The notes under the pieces: model-generated
Databases searched by the model: none
What the model was told of the DNA's origin: nothing
Seen by the model: the letters and a program-made list of their open reading frames with translations, nothing else
Assembly: GCA_003558105.1 (NCBI GenBank)
Contig: PWMS01000065.1
Location: forward strand, 1-57,041
DNA from: Mollicutes bacterium
GTDB lineage: Bacteria; Bacillota_I; Bacilli_A; Izemoplasmatales; Izemoplasmataceae
Direction of reading: 5' to 3'
Length of the DNA stretch: 57,041 nt
In this document: positions 31,954-40,993 of the stretch, piece by piece
Layout of the letters: each line of letters opens with the position of its first letter
Numbering within the stretch: the first letter of the stretch is position 1
Translations under genes and position numbers: made by a program

Positions 31954-32153
31954 TTAAGACAAGCCGAAAGCTTTGTATTAAAGAGACCTGGTGGTCGGTG
32001 CAAACCAGGATACAAACGTCGCGCGTACACTTAGGAGTCGTCATTACGAAATAATGACCGGTTGCCCCGTTATCGCACTTAAGCGTTAGTTTAACTAAAA
32101 CAAAGGTGGTACCGCGGACAGATGTTCGTCCTTTACAGGGCCACCTTTTTATA
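31954..32153 (+). ncRNA. T-box leader upstream of tyrS (tyrosine)
   Basis: It contains the AGAGA-type element in stem I, the invariant T-box AAAGGTGGTACCGCGG (32102-32117) and a terminator arm CCACCTTTTT (32141-32150) pairing with AAAGGTGG. Two candidate specifier triplets are both UAC, tyrosine (32011-32013 and 32026-32028), agreeing with the downstream gene. Uncharged tRNA-Tyr should stabilise the antiterminator. A weak promoter (TTAAGA, 16 bases, TATTAA) may sit at 31954-31981. Confidence 0.93.
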
Positions 32154-32169
32154 TTTTGGGAGGAACCAT

Positions 32170-33408
32170 ATGAATATAATTGAAGATTTAACGTATCGAA
32201 ATCTAATCTATGCGATGACCGATGAGGACCTTAAAGATAAGCTCATTCATGAAAAATTAACTTTCTATCTCGGCGCCGATCCGACCGCCGATTCTTTACA
32301 TGTCGGTCATCTACTCGCTTATTTGGTAGCGAAAAGATTGGCCGCTTACGGCCATAAACCAATCTTACTTATCGGGGGTGCGACCGGTTTAATCGGTGAT
32401 CCCAGCGGTAAGAGCGAAGAACGTAATCTCCTGAGTTTAGAGGATACCATGATCAACGCTAAGGCCATCGAAAAACAAGTGAAAAAAATCTTACCCGAAG
32501 CGGTGATTGTGAACAATTATCATTGGATGAAAGACTTTGATGTCATCGATTTTTTAAGAAACATCGGTAAGCATTTTAACCTTAACCAAATGCTGGCAAA
32601 AGACAGCGTTAAAAGTCGTTTGGAAAGCGGCATCAGTTTTACCGAATTTTCGTATCAAATCATTCAGTCAATCGACTTTCTGGAACTTTATAAAAACGAG
32701 CAATGCACACTTCAAATTGGGGGCCAAGAACAGTGGGGAAACATCACCGCTGGTTTGGAATTGATTCGCAAAACGCTGGGTTCTAAACACAAGGCCTACG
32801 GGATTGTCTTTCCTTTGATTACCAAAAAAGACGGGACTAAATTCGGCAAAACGGCGGAAGGTGCCGTATGGTTAGATCCAAAGAAAACCTCGCCTTATGC
32901 CTTTTATCAATACTGGATCAATCTAGGCGATGTGGAAGCGTTGGAACGCTTAAAACAATTTACCGATTATAGCCAATCCAAGATCGAAGATATCGCTGTT
33001 AAAATGCAACAAACCCCACACCTGAGACACGCGCAAAAAGAGTTAGGTGAACATTTAACCCAATTGGTGCACGGTGAAGAAAAATTGACCCAAGCTTTAA
33101 AAATCACCGAAGCCTTATTCAAAAATGATATCATCGCGCTTGATGCAGAAGAAATTGAAATGGCCTTTGAAGGGGTTCCCGTCGCAGAATTGTCATCAAA
33201 CACCAACATCATCGATGCGTTGATGGCTTCAACATTAGCTACCTCTAAGCGTGAAGCAAGAACGTTTATTAAGCAAAATGCGATTAGTCTAAATGGCGAA
33301 AAAATCCAAGCGGATTCATTGGAATTAAAAAAAGCCGATGCGCTTCATCAACAATATTTTGTGTTAAGACGTGGTAAAAAACATTACGCTCTTCTCAAAT
33401 TCGTATAA
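32170..33408 (+). CDS. tyrS: Tyrosyl-tRNA synthetase
   Basis: 412 residues, class I. HIGH motif is HVGH (DSLHVGHLLAYLV), the tyrosine site is in GGQEQWGNI, the KMSKS equivalent is KFGKT, and there is a C-terminal S4 domain (SKREARTFIKQNAISLNGEK). It charges tRNA-Tyr. The ATG is eight bases after GGGAGG. The open frame extends 48 bases upstream into the T-box terminator, which is not coding. Controlled by the T-box leader. Confidence 0.97.
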   Translation: MNIIEDLTYRNLIYAMTDEDLKDKLIHEKLTFYLGADPTADSLHVGHLLAYLVAKRLAAYGHKPILLIGGATGLIGDPSGKSEERNLLSLEDTMINAKAIEKQVKKILPEAVIVNNYHWMKDFDVIDFLRNIGKHFNLNQMLAKDSVKSRLESGISFTEFSYQIIQSIDFLELYKNEQCTLQIGGQEQWGNITAGLELIRKTLGSKHKAYGIVFPLITKKDGTKFGKTAEGAVWLDPKKTSPYAFYQYWINLGDVEALERLKQFTDYSQSKIEDIAVKMQQTPHLRHAQKELGEHLTQLVHGEEKLTQALKITEALFKNDIIALDAEEIEMAFEGVPVAELSSNTNIIDALMASTLATSKREARTFIKQNAISLNGEKIQADSLELKKADALHQQYFVLRRGKKHYALLKFV

Positions 33409-33438
33409 AAAAACTCTCAATTTTGAGAGTTTTTTTTT
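33408..33438. terminator. Bidirectional terminator between tyrS and arsR
   Basis: AAAACTCTCAA pairs with TTGAGAGTTTT, flanked by A and T runs. Confidence 0.9.
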
Positions 33439-33725
33439 TAACATTCTAAGACGTGGTCGCGTGCCATTTTATAGATGGTTTCAACATGTTTGTCTTTTAA
33501 AGTATAATAAATTTTTTTACCATCTCTTTTGGTTTTGACCACGTTTCTTTTCCTTAACAAACGCAACTGATGAGAGATCGTGGATTGCTGCATATTCAAC
33601 CGCTTGCAAATTTGATCCACATAGCATTCTCCGTCCAAAAGCAAATCGATAATTTTTAAACGGGTGGGATGCGAGAATATTTTTAAAAGTTCTTGAATCT
33701 TATCGATCGTGTTAGGATGTTGCAT
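33438..33725 (-). CDS. ArsR/SmtB family metal-sensing repressor
   Basis: 95 residues, winged HTH: FSHPTRLKIIDLLLDGECYV, then QQSTISHQLRLLRKRNVVKT and the wing KRDGKKIYYTL. Cysteines at positions 34 and 40 bracket helix alpha-3 (CYVDQIC), close to the position of the CadC/ArsR metal-binding cysteines, and a third is the last residue, so thiolate sensing of Cd/Pb/Zn is plausible. The ATG at 33725 follows AAGGGG and overlaps the ATPase stop by 14 bases. It is thus the second gene of the operon that it probably represses. Confidence 0.88.
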   Translation of the reverse strand: MQHPNTIDKIQELLKIFSHPTRLKIIDLLLDGECYVDQICKRLNMQQSTISHQLRLLRKRNVVKTKRDGKKIYYTLKDKHVETIYKMARDHVLEC

Positions 33726-35802
33726 GTTTTTTCCCCTTCTTTCCATATATTAATCTTAAAGCATTTAATACGGCAATGAGTGTGATGCCTACATCCGCGA
33801 AAATCGCCATCAGCATGGTTGTTTTACCAACTGAAGCCAAAGCCAAAAAGGAGAACTTGACTCCAAGGGAGATCGCGATGTTTTGGATAACAATTCGCTT
33901 GGTGCGCTTAGCGTTATGAAAGGCTAAGGAGAGACGGGTTAAATCATCGTCCATAATGATGACATCCGCCACATCGATCGCAAGTTCACTACCTTGACCC
34001 ATCGCGACACCAATATCGGCTTTTCTAAGTAATGGGGCATCGTTAATACCATCGCCGACATACATCTTTTTCTTAGCACTGTAAATTTTATCAAACTCAT
34101 GTATTTTATCTTCTGGGAGGAGACTGTGAATGTAATCGATGCCACCGACCTCATAAGCCACTTCGGCTGCAGTCGCCTCATTATCGCCGGTCAACATTGT
34201 TATATGGGCTTGTTTCTTAAGTTTTGTTAACGTTTGAAGGGCATGGGTTTTAATGGCGTCTTTAACCACAACCCGTCCGACATATTCACCGGCAATGGCT
34301 ATAAAGATGTTGCTACCTGCGGTATCTTTCTCATCCATACCTTCGATATCGTATTCTTTCAACATTTTACGACTACCAACTAGCAATGTTTTATCATTAC
34401 AACGCGCCTTCATCCCAAAGCCAGGAATTTCCTCGACATCCTCACAGTCAAATAGGGTACCATTGAAACTTTTCGTAATCGATTTTGCAATAGGATGATT
34501 GGAATATTGTTCCATGGATGCGGCTAATTTAAGCGTATAAAGCGATGTGAACCCTGCCACTTCAAAGGCACCCTTTGTGATGGTACCGGTCTTATCAATG
34601 CCGATGGTATCCACATCATTCATCATATCTAAAAAGTTAGATCCTTTAAATAAAATACCTTCCTTAGCACTGGCTCCAATTCCCGCAAAATACGATAAGG
34701 GGATCGATAAAACCAAAGCGCAAGGACAACTGATAACCAAGAATGTTGCAGCTCTAAAGATGTATTCCTCCATATTTTGTGGGTCTAAAATAGAGGGAAC
34801 CAAAACCATAATTAAGGCTAAAAAGGTTACGATTGGGGTATAATACTTCGCGAAACGGGTAATGAAATTCTCCGTTTTAGCTTTTTTGTTGGTCGCATTC
34901 TCAATCAAATCGATAATTTTCGCAATCGTCGATTCACTGTATTCTTTGGTGGCCTCAATTTCTAAAACACTACCGACATTAATATTACCACTTAATACCA
35001 ATTCACCTTCATGGACATCTTGTAATTTTGTTTCTCCTGTCAAGGCGCTGGTATTTAAAGCACTACGGCCTTTGACAACCGTCGCATCAACAGGGATTCT
35101 CTCCCCGTTTTTAACCAAGAGGCGATCGCCTCTTTTGATTTCTAAGGGATCTTTAACGACCGTGCCCGCTTCTGTGATAAGATTAACATAATCGATATGT
35201 AAATCCATTAAGGAAGAAATTTCTTTTTTGGATTGCGCCACCGCACGGTGTTGCAAGTGTTCACCAACAGAATAAAAGATAATAACAAGCGCCGCTTCAA
35301 ACGGCTTTTCAATAATCATCGCCGCAAACGTCGCGACAAACATTAAGGTGTTTTCATTAAAGAATTCTTTACGCTTAACCCCTTTAAAACTGCTTTTAAT
35401 GATTTTTTGGGCGAGAATAAAATAACCGATCCAATAAAGCATATTGATTCTCGGTCTTAAAATATCGTAATAATCAAACAGATATCCAATGGCAAAAATA
35501 ATTACCCCTAAAACAACGAGGCGATAGTGTTTGATAAATGAGCGTTTTTTCGTGGTATGTCTTTGTTCATAAGGATATGTTTCAACCCCGGATTCATGGG
35601 CATCAACAATCTCTTTAATCTCGGGTATCGCCACATCTTCATCATAGTCTTCTGTGACGTCTAAAAGCATGGTTTGGTTGGTAAAATTGAAAGAAGCGCT
35701 CTTAATGTAAGGTAACTTAATGAGCGCTTTTTCTATCTTGGAAGCACAGCCGGTGCATATGAGGTTTTGCATGACTATTTTTTTCACCATTTCAAACACC
35801 AT
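33712..35802 (-). CDS. Heavy-metal P1B-type ATPase (Cd/Zn/Pb efflux)
   Basis: 696 residues. N-terminal HMA domain with Cys16-x-x-Cys19 (LICTGCASKIE), about eight membrane helices, TGE loop (ALTGETKL), membrane metal site ISCPCALVLS, phosphorylation site DKTGTITKG, nucleotide-domain SNHPIAKSI (His-Pro) and hinge GDGINDAPLL. The CPC motif with no His-rich tail is consistent with the Zn/Cd/Pb (CadA/ZntA) group, and the ArsR partner supports this over the copper group. It exports cations using ATP. The promoter has an operator-like palindrome between its -35 and -10 boxes. Confidence 0.92.
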   Translation of the reverse strand: MVFEMVKKIVMQNLICTGCASKIEKALIKLPYIKSASFNFTNQTMLLDVTEDYDEDVAIPEIKEIVDAHESGVETYPYEQRHTTKKRSFIKHYRLVVLGVIIFAIGYLFDYYDILRPRINMLYWIGYFILAQKIIKSSFKGVKRKEFFNENTLMFVATFAAMIIEKPFEAALVIIFYSVGEHLQHRAVAQSKKEISSLMDLHIDYVNLITEAGTVVKDPLEIKRGDRLLVKNGERIPVDATVVKGRSALNTSALTGETKLQDVHEGELVLSGNINVGSVLEIEATKEYSESTIAKIIDLIENATNKKAKTENFITRFAKYYTPIVTFLALIMVLVPSILDPQNMEEYIFRAATFLVISCPCALVLSIPLSYFAGIGASAKEGILFKGSNFLDMMNDVDTIGIDKTGTITKGAFEVAGFTSLYTLKLAASMEQYSNHPIAKSITKSFNGTLFDCEDVEEIPGFGMKARCNDKTLLVGSRKMLKEYDIEGMDEKDTAGSNIFIAIAGEYVGRVVVKDAIKTHALQTLTKLKKQAHITMLTGDNEATAAEVAYEVGGIDYIHSLLPEDKIHEFDKIYSAKKKMYVGDGINDAPLLRKADIGVAMGQGSELAIDVADVIIMDDDLTRLSLAFHNAKRTKRIVIQNIAISLGVKFSFLALASVGKTTMLMAIFADVGITLIAVLNALRLIYGKKGKKHATS

Positions 35803-35815
35803 CCAGTGCCTCTAT

Positions 35816-35843
35816 TTTATATGATAAACCATTCATATGTCAA
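35816..35843 (-). promoter_or_regulatory. Metal-resistance promoter with embedded operator
   Basis: On the minus strand, TTGACA (35838-35843), 16 bases, TATAAA (35816-35821). The spacer is filled by the inverted repeat ATATGA-N8-TCATAT (35819-35838), matching the usual ArsR/SmtB operator design. Repressor binding would occlude the promoter directly. Confidence 0.7.
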
Positions 35844-35879
35844 GCAAAACTGGTATCTCTTTAGCCCTATACAAAGATG

Positions 35880-35908
35880 TTGCTAAATAATTTAAAAAGT
35901 GGTATGAT
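35880..35908 (+). promoter_or_regulatory. Promoter of pepV
   Basis: TTGCTA, 17 bases, TATGAT, ending 22 bases before the ATG. Confidence 0.55.
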
Positions 35909-35930
35909 AACAAGCATTAGAGGTGATGAT

Positions 35931-37295
35931 ATGGACTTTCTAACCTATGTAAAAGAACACCAACAAAGCATTATCGATGAAGTCAAAAAACTGTGCAAGA
36001 TTGAAAGCGTCTTAACAACTTACGATAATACCAGTTCAACCCCGTTTGGTCCTGGTATCCAAGCGGCTTTAGAACACATGCTTAGCTTAGCTAAAAAAGA
36101 TAATTTTGTGGTAAAAAATATCAAAAACCATGCGGGCCATATTGAACTGGGTGAAGGCAAAGATATTTTAGGTATCCTGACCCATCTAGATGTCGTCCCT
36201 GCCGAAAAAAGTGGATGGTCTCATCTCCCTTTTGAACCCACCATCAAAGACGGTAAAATCTATGGCCGTGGGACCAGCGACGATAAAGGTCCAACCATCG
36301 CCGCGTATTTTGCGATGAAATTTTTGAAGGATTTAAATGTAAAATTCCACAAGCGCGTCCGTTTGATTATGGGAACCGATGAAGAAACCAAATGGCGTGG
36401 CATTGATGAATATTTTAAAACCGAGGAAATGCCGATATTCGGTTTTTCACCAGACGCAACATTCCCTTTGATTCATGGGGAAAAAGGGATATACACCTTT
36501 GATATACAGGGTACTTATGCCGATGATGCCCTTATATCCTTTACCTCAGGTGAGCGGTATAATGTGGTGCCAAACAAAGCCAAATGTGTATTAAACATCG
36601 ATTTATCCAAAGCCTTTAAGGACTTTTTAAAATACAATAACTATCGTGGTGAGGTAAAGGGAAACACTTACATTGTCTATGGTAAGACCGCCCATGCGAT
36701 GACGCCCAATAAGGGCTTAAACGCTGCGTTTATCTTAGCGGATTTCCTCAACCAACAGCTGGATAATAATTATATTAAATTCATTCATGATTACTTAGAT
36801 TTTGATCCTTTTGGAGAAAAGCTCGGTATCAACATCAAAGATGACATCATGCATAATTTCACATTGAATCCCGGTATTTTTAGATACAGTAAAGATGAAA
36901 TCATGATTGGCATTAACTGTCGTTATCCAAACGGATTTAACCTCAAAACGACCGCATTAAAAATAGCCAACATTGCGAAAAAATACAACCTAAAATATAT
37001 ATTCCAACAAAACATTCCTTTGCATTTTGTTGAAAAAGATGACAATTTGATTAAAGTTTTAATGGAATCCTATCAAAAAATTACCAACGATACCGAACAC
37101 GAACCCTATACCATCGGTGGTGGTACATTCGCAAGAGCTCTAGATAAAGGGGTTGCTTTTGGTATGGTGATGCCCGGTAGAAAAGATGTTGCCCATCAAG
37201 TTGACGAGCATATTTTTATCGATGATTTAATCGAAGGGACCGCCATTTATATGGAAGCGATTTATGCCCTTACCAGAAAAGATGTAAAAATATAG
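35931..37295 (+). CDS. pepV: M20 family dipeptidase PepV
   Basis: 454 residues, zinc dipeptidase of the PepV/M20 family. Metal and catalytic blocks are ILTHLDVVPAEKSGW (first His and Asp), YGRGTSDDKGP (bridging Asp), MGTDEETKWRG (catalytic Glu pair) and SPDATFPLIHGEKG. The inserted dimerisation-like domain is in the middle and the last ligand is in the C-terminal PGRKDVAHQVDEH. It cleaves dipeptides in the cytosol for amino-acid supply. The start is the ATG after GAGGTGA; the frame is open 54 bases further upstream. Confidence 0.93.
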   Translation: MDFLTYVKEHQQSIIDEVKKLCKIESVLTTYDNTSSTPFGPGIQAALEHMLSLAKKDNFVVKNIKNHAGHIELGEGKDILGILTHLDVVPAEKSGWSHLPFEPTIKDGKIYGRGTSDDKGPTIAAYFAMKFLKDLNVKFHKRVRLIMGTDEETKWRGIDEYFKTEEMPIFGFSPDATFPLIHGEKGIYTFDIQGTYADDALISFTSGERYNVVPNKAKCVLNIDLSKAFKDFLKYNNYRGEVKGNTYIVYGKTAHAMTPNKGLNAAFILADFLNQQLDNNYIKFIHDYLDFDPFGEKLGINIKDDIMHNFTLNPGIFRYSKDEIMIGINCRYPNGFNLKTTALKIANIAKKYNLKYIFQQNIPLHFVEKDDNLIKVLMESYQKITNDTEHEPYTIGGGTFARALDKGVAFGMVMPGRKDVAHQVDEHIFIDDLIEGTAIYMEAIYALTRKDVKI

Positions 37296-37348
37296 GAGCA
37301 TTACTTCTCTAAGCCGCATTTGTTTGTTATAATAAATGCGGTGATTTT

Positions 37349-37999
37349 ATGAGACTAAGAAACGTCAGTTATGCCAAAGATAAGATAGCGGCATACCCCG
37401 ACTATATTAAAGACATCGCATTTAATGAGACGTTTTCCATCGATACGCTTTTAAAAGACCCATCCCGACCTTTGCACCTGGAGATAGGTTGTGGGAAAGG
37501 GCAGTTCATTCACACGATGGCCCAACGGTATCCGCATATCAATTTTCTTGCGATTGAACAATACGACAGCGTCATTATCAGAGCGCTTGAAAAAATGATT
37601 GAAATTCCATGTGAAAATCTTTTCTTGCTTCGTATGGATGCTGAGCACATTGCGACATCAATCCCAGAAAATAGCTTAGAAAAGATTTATTTAAATTTTT
37701 CTGATCCCTGGCCGAAAGTTAGACATGAAAAACGCCGCTTAACCCATCAACGTTTTTTAAAGGTCTATCAAAAATGGCTCAAGCCGAATGGCACTATAGA
37801 ACTTAAAACCGACAATAAAGCTTTTTTTGCCTATTCATTAATGAGTCTAAACGCCTATGGGATGATGTTTCGATTTATCACCATGGATTTACATGCTGAG
37901 GATTTAAGTGGTAATATCACCACAGAATTTGAAGATAAATTTAAAACAGAAGGACCAATATATAAATTAATTGCAACGTTTGAGGAGGATAAATCATGA
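37349..37999 (+). CDS. trmB: tRNA (guanine-N7-)-methyltransferase TrmB
   Basis: 216 residues, class I methyltransferase forming m7G46 in tRNA. SAM motif LEIGCGKGQFI, the TrmB hallmark LNFSDPWPKVRHEKRRLTH, and the C-terminal TEFEDKFKTEGPIYKL. Its stop overlaps the M42 peptidase ATG by four bases. A TATAAT lies at the correct distance before it (37328 region). Confidence 0.96.
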   Translation: MRLRNVSYAKDKIAAYPDYIKDIAFNETFSIDTLLKDPSRPLHLEIGCGKGQFIHTMAQRYPHINFLAIEQYDSVIIRALEKMIEIPCENLFLLRMDAEHIATSIPENSLEKIYLNFSDPWPKVRHEKRRLTHQRFLKVYQKWLKPNGTIELKTDNKAFFAYSLMSLNAYGMMFRFITMDLHAEDLSGNITTEFEDKFKTEGPIYKLIATFEEDKS

Positions 38000-39060
38000 A
38001 AGCTTATTACAAGGATTTGGTAAATTTACCTGGAGCGCCAAGTTTTGAAAAATACGTTAAAAAGTATATGAAAAACCAGATGACCCCAAATGTGGAGTCG
38101 ATTGTAGAAGACAAACTCGGCAGCATCTTTGGCGTTTTAAATGCAGAATCGAAAGGACCACGTGTCATGCTGGCTGGCCATATGGATGAAGTTGGCGGAC
38201 TGGTGACTGGAATTAAGGAAAATGGTTTAATCAAAATGATCAATATCGGTGGTATTAAAGGCGATGTATTCTTATCACAACATATGATTATTTATACCGA
38301 TGATCTTGAAGAAATTCCTGGCATTACGGCCTCTAAACCCCCACATCTTACAAAAGGCAAGAAAGAAGATAAACCCTTGAAATTCGAGGATTTATTGCTC
38401 GATATCGGCGCCGATGATAAAGAACACGCCGAAAAACTGGGCGTTAAGATTGGTCAACAAATCATCCCTAGAAATACCTATGTCGTCACCAAAGATGGTA
38501 AAAAACATATCTCTAAAGCATGGGATAACCGTTTTGGTTGTGCGGTTAGTTTAGAAATATTAGAAAGCCTTAAAAACGAATCTTTACCTTGTTCTTTATA
38601 CGCCGGGGCAACCGTACAAGAAGAAGTTGGTCTTAGAGGTGCAACCACAGCCACCGCTTTGGTCAATCCCGATATTTTCTTGGCGGTCGATTGTTCGCCA
38701 TGTCAAGATTCATTCGACGGCGATGAAATTAGCGGTAAACTCAACGAAGGCTTTTTGGTTAGATTTTATGATCCGGGTGCAATTATGCATCAAGGGATGA
38801 AAGCCCACGTTGAAAAAATTGCGAAAGAAAACAATATTAAATTCCAATATTATAAATCAATGGGTGGTACCGATGCTGCTCGTGCCCAATTAAACAACGA
38901 GGGCGTTGTGGTCGCTACCATCGGTATGCCAGCACGCTATATTCATTCTACCACATCCATGATTCATGAAAACGACTATCAAGCGGTACGCGATATGGTT
39001 ATCGCTTTGATCAAATCTTTCGATCAAAAAACTTTATCAGAGATTAAGTCAAACGTATAG
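37996..39060 (+). CDS. M42 family aminopeptidase (glutamyl/PepA-like)
   Basis: 354 residues, di-metal tetrahedral aminopeptidase. Metal/catalytic blocks are LAGHMDEVGGLV, KAWDNRFGCAV, TVQEEVGLRGA, AVDCSPCQD and the C-terminal RYIHSTTSMIHEND. In this family it degrades peptides released by proteases, complementing PepV upstream. It is coupled to trmB, matching the ytmQ (trmB)/ytoP neighbourhood of Bacillus. GAGGAGG precedes the ATG. Confidence 0.93.
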   Translation: MKAYYKDLVNLPGAPSFEKYVKKYMKNQMTPNVESIVEDKLGSIFGVLNAESKGPRVMLAGHMDEVGGLVTGIKENGLIKMINIGGIKGDVFLSQHMIIYTDDLEEIPGITASKPPHLTKGKKEDKPLKFEDLLLDIGADDKEHAEKLGVKIGQQIIPRNTYVVTKDGKKHISKAWDNRFGCAVSLEILESLKNESLPCSLYAGATVQEEVGLRGATTATALVNPDIFLAVDCSPCQDSFDGDEISGKLNEGFLVRFYDPGAIMHQGMKAHVEKIAKENNIKFQYYKSMGGTDAARAQLNNEGVVVATIGMPARYIHSTTSMIHENDYQAVRDMVIALIKSFDQKTLSEIKSNV

Positions 39061-39070
39061 TAGTTATTTG

Positions 39071-39121
39071 GAACTTATCGAGACGTTAAGCTTAAAGGCA
39101 GGCGATCTCAATAGCAAGTTC
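39071..39121 (+). promoter_or_regulatory. Structured leader before the ECF transporter gene
   Basis: GAACTT (39071-39076) pairs with AAGTTC (39116-39121), and inside it GAGA (39080-39083) pairs with TCTC (39106-39109). A second palindrome (CCCTTAAGGG) follows nearer the gene. It fits none of the riboswitch consensus sequences I know. It may be a vitamin-responsive leader (inference). Confidence 0.4.
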
Positions 39122-39180
39122 AAAATATATAGCTTCATAATAAGGGACCCTTAAGGGCCTAAAATAAAGGAGAAAGAAAC

Positions 39181-39762
39181 ATGAGAGACAAAAAAACACT
39201 AGAAATGACATTAATAGGGCTTTTTAGCGCTATTATCATCGCCATGGCATTCATCCCACAAGTTGGATTTTTCAGATATGGTGGGATTGCCATTACAACC
39301 TTGCACATTCCCGTCATAATTGGTGCTATCTTCGGTGGTGCTAAATTTGGGATTGCTTTAGGTTTTACCTTTGGATTGTTTTCGTTTATTGTGGCGATTA
39401 CCTTACCGGACCCAGGCAACCTGATTTTCCAAAACCCCATTTTGGCAATTGCGCCTAGGGTGATTTTCGGACTTTCCATTTGGTATGTGTACCAAGGGTT
39501 AAGAAGACTGTTTAAAAAACCTGAAGTTCATTTACCATTAACCTTTTTACTGACAACATTAATCCATACCGGGGTAACAGTAGCGTTTATTATTCTTTTC
39601 CAAGCTTCCATCCGGGAATTCTTTGGCGCATTTTATAACGTTATACTCATTATATTCCCTTTAAACGGTTTGGTTGAAATCGGTTTAGCCATTTTGATTG
39701 GTACCCCAATCGTTATGCGGTTAAGACGTTCACAAGCATTTGAAATTCTCAAAGAAGAATAG
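39181..39762 (+). CDS. ECF transporter substrate-binding (S) component, probably pantothenate
   Basis: 193 residues, six membrane helices, typical of ECF S-components. The opening LEMTLIGLFSAIIIAMAFI carries the family helix 1, and VIIGAIFGGAKFGIALGFTF is the usual re-entrant glycine-rich loop. The ATPase and T subunits (EcfAA'T) are encoded elsewhere. Pantothenate (PanT) is proposed because the next gene is pantothenate kinase and the one after it is acyl carrier protein. AAGGAG precedes the ATG. Confidence 0.75.
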   Translation: MRDKKTLEMTLIGLFSAIIIAMAFIPQVGFFRYGGIAITTLHIPVIIGAIFGGAKFGIALGFTFGLFSFIVAITLPDPGNLIFQNPILAIAPRVIFGLSIWYVYQGLRRLFKKPEVHLPLTFLLTTLIHTGVTVAFIILFQASIREFFGAFYNVILIIFPLNGLVEIGLAILIGTPIVMRLRRSQAFEILKEE

Positions 39763-39770
39763 GTGATGAC

Positions 39771-40517
39771 ATGATTCTTTATATCGACATCGGCAATTCT
39801 AATATTGTCATCGGTAAAGGTAACGGCGATATCCAAGAAACCTATCGTTACCGTACCGATGAAAAAAAATCCTCGGATGAATACTACGCATTGTTAAAGC
39901 ACCTTTTCGATGATGTTGATGATGTCATCATCGCCTCTGTCGTACCACAGATCAATACCGCCTTCAAAACATTTTTGATGCGTTACTTTGATATTACCCC
40001 ACTTTTCGTCGAACCTGGAATCAAAACCGGTATCGGCATTAAAACCGACTACCCCAAAGAAGTGGGTGCGGATTTAATTGCGGCTGCGGCTGGGGCTAAA
40101 GCATATTATGGCGATACCGCAATTATCATCGATATGGGTACAGCGACAACCTTTTCTTATATGGAAGCTGGGATGATTAAAGGCGTATCGATTACCATTG
40201 GGTTGGATATGGCTAAATCAGCTTTGGTATCCAACACATCAAAACTCTTGCAATTTGAGTTCCAAAAGCCGAGCCATGTTTTAGGTACCAATACGATTGA
40301 CGCCTTAAATGCTGGTTTTTTATACGGTCATATTTATCAAATCGAAGGGTTTGTCAACCATATTACAACCGATACCAAACAAAAAGACATCCCTATCTTA
40401 ATGACGGGTGGCGCCGCCAAATTGATCAAAAGCTTATGGCCTAGTCACTACATTTTTGATGAGTACTTAGTCTTAAAAGGACTGGCTCATATTTATAAAA
40501 AAAATAGAACTCGCTAA
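39771..40517 (+). CDS. coaX: Type III pantothenate kinase
   Basis: 248 residues, ASKHA-fold kinase phosphorylating pantothenate, the first step to CoA. It shows YIDIGNSNIVIG at the N-terminus, VVPQ, GADLIAAAAGA, IIDMGTATTF and the C-terminal MTGGAAKLI. Type III enzymes escape feedback by CoA and need a monovalent cation. It lies nine bases after the ECF gene and before acpP, and coaE (the last CoA step) is at 48712. Confidence 0.94.
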   Translation: MILYIDIGNSNIVIGKGNGDIQETYRYRTDEKKSSDEYYALLKHLFDDVDDVIIASVVPQINTAFKTFLMRYFDITPLFVEPGIKTGIGIKTDYPKEVGADLIAAAAGAKAYYGDTAIIIDMGTATTFSYMEAGMIKGVSITIGLDMAKSALVSNTSKLLQFEFQKPSHVLGTNTIDALNAGFLYGHIYQIEGFVNHITTDTKQKDIPILMTGGAAKLIKSLWPSHYIFDEYLVLKGLAHIYKKNRTR

Positions 40518-40523
40518 GAATGT

Positions 40524-40552
40524 TTGACAAATGCAGACGCAAAACATATAAT
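40524..40552 (+). promoter_or_regulatory. Promoter of acpP
   Basis: A perfect TTGACA, 17 bases, perfect TATAAT: one of the strongest promoters in the window. Confidence 0.88.
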
Positions 40553-40593
40553 AAACTAGATATTAACTGATGTTATGAAGAGGAGTGAAGGTT

Positions 40594-40818
40594 ATGCTTG
40601 AAAAACTTAGAGATATTATCGCAGAAGAACTCGGGGTTGAAAAAGATGCCATTGATGTCGATAGCGACTTGGCAGAAGATTTAGGGGCCGATTCATTGGA
40701 CGCCGTTGAATTAATCATGGCAATCGAAGAAGAATTCGACATCGAAATTGATGATACCACCGCCACCAAAATCAAAACTGTCCAAGATATCATCGACTAT
40801 TTGGAAAAAGAACTTTAA
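40594..40818 (+). CDS. acpP: Acyl carrier protein
   Basis: 74 residues, strongly acidic, with the 4'-phosphopantetheine attachment serine in [20 protein letters not shown]. It carries acyl chains for fatty-acid synthesis. ATG chosen after GAGGAG. A strong promoter upstream and terminator downstream give a single-gene unit, as expected for a highly expressed protein. Confidence 0.97.
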   Translation: MLEKLRDIIAEELGVEKDAIDVDSDLAEDLGADSLDAVELIMAIEEEFDIEIDDTTATKIKTVQDIIDYLEKEL

Positions 40819-40837
40819 ACACCATAAACTACAAACT

Positions 40838-40870
40838 AAAAAGCGTCTTTTTCAAGAAGGCGTTTTTTTT
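40838..40870 (+). terminator. Terminator of acpP
   Basis: AAAAAGCGTCTT pairs with AAGGCGTTTTT (two G-T pairs), followed by T. Confidence 0.8.
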
Positions 40871-40993
40871 ATGCACCGAATGCTTCTAAACTGTAAATTT
40901 TCGTTTATAGTGTTATAATTAAGCTACCAAAATTCCCAATAAAATACCTTTTATAATTGTTTTACTATTAGAAGAAAGCGGGGTGGATTCCTG

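Noticed and set aside
31839-32169. Open frames inside the tyrS T-box leader, and the tyrS frame extending into it
   Set aside because: The conserved T-box and terminator explain the sequence, and the tyrS ribosome site fixes the start at 32170.
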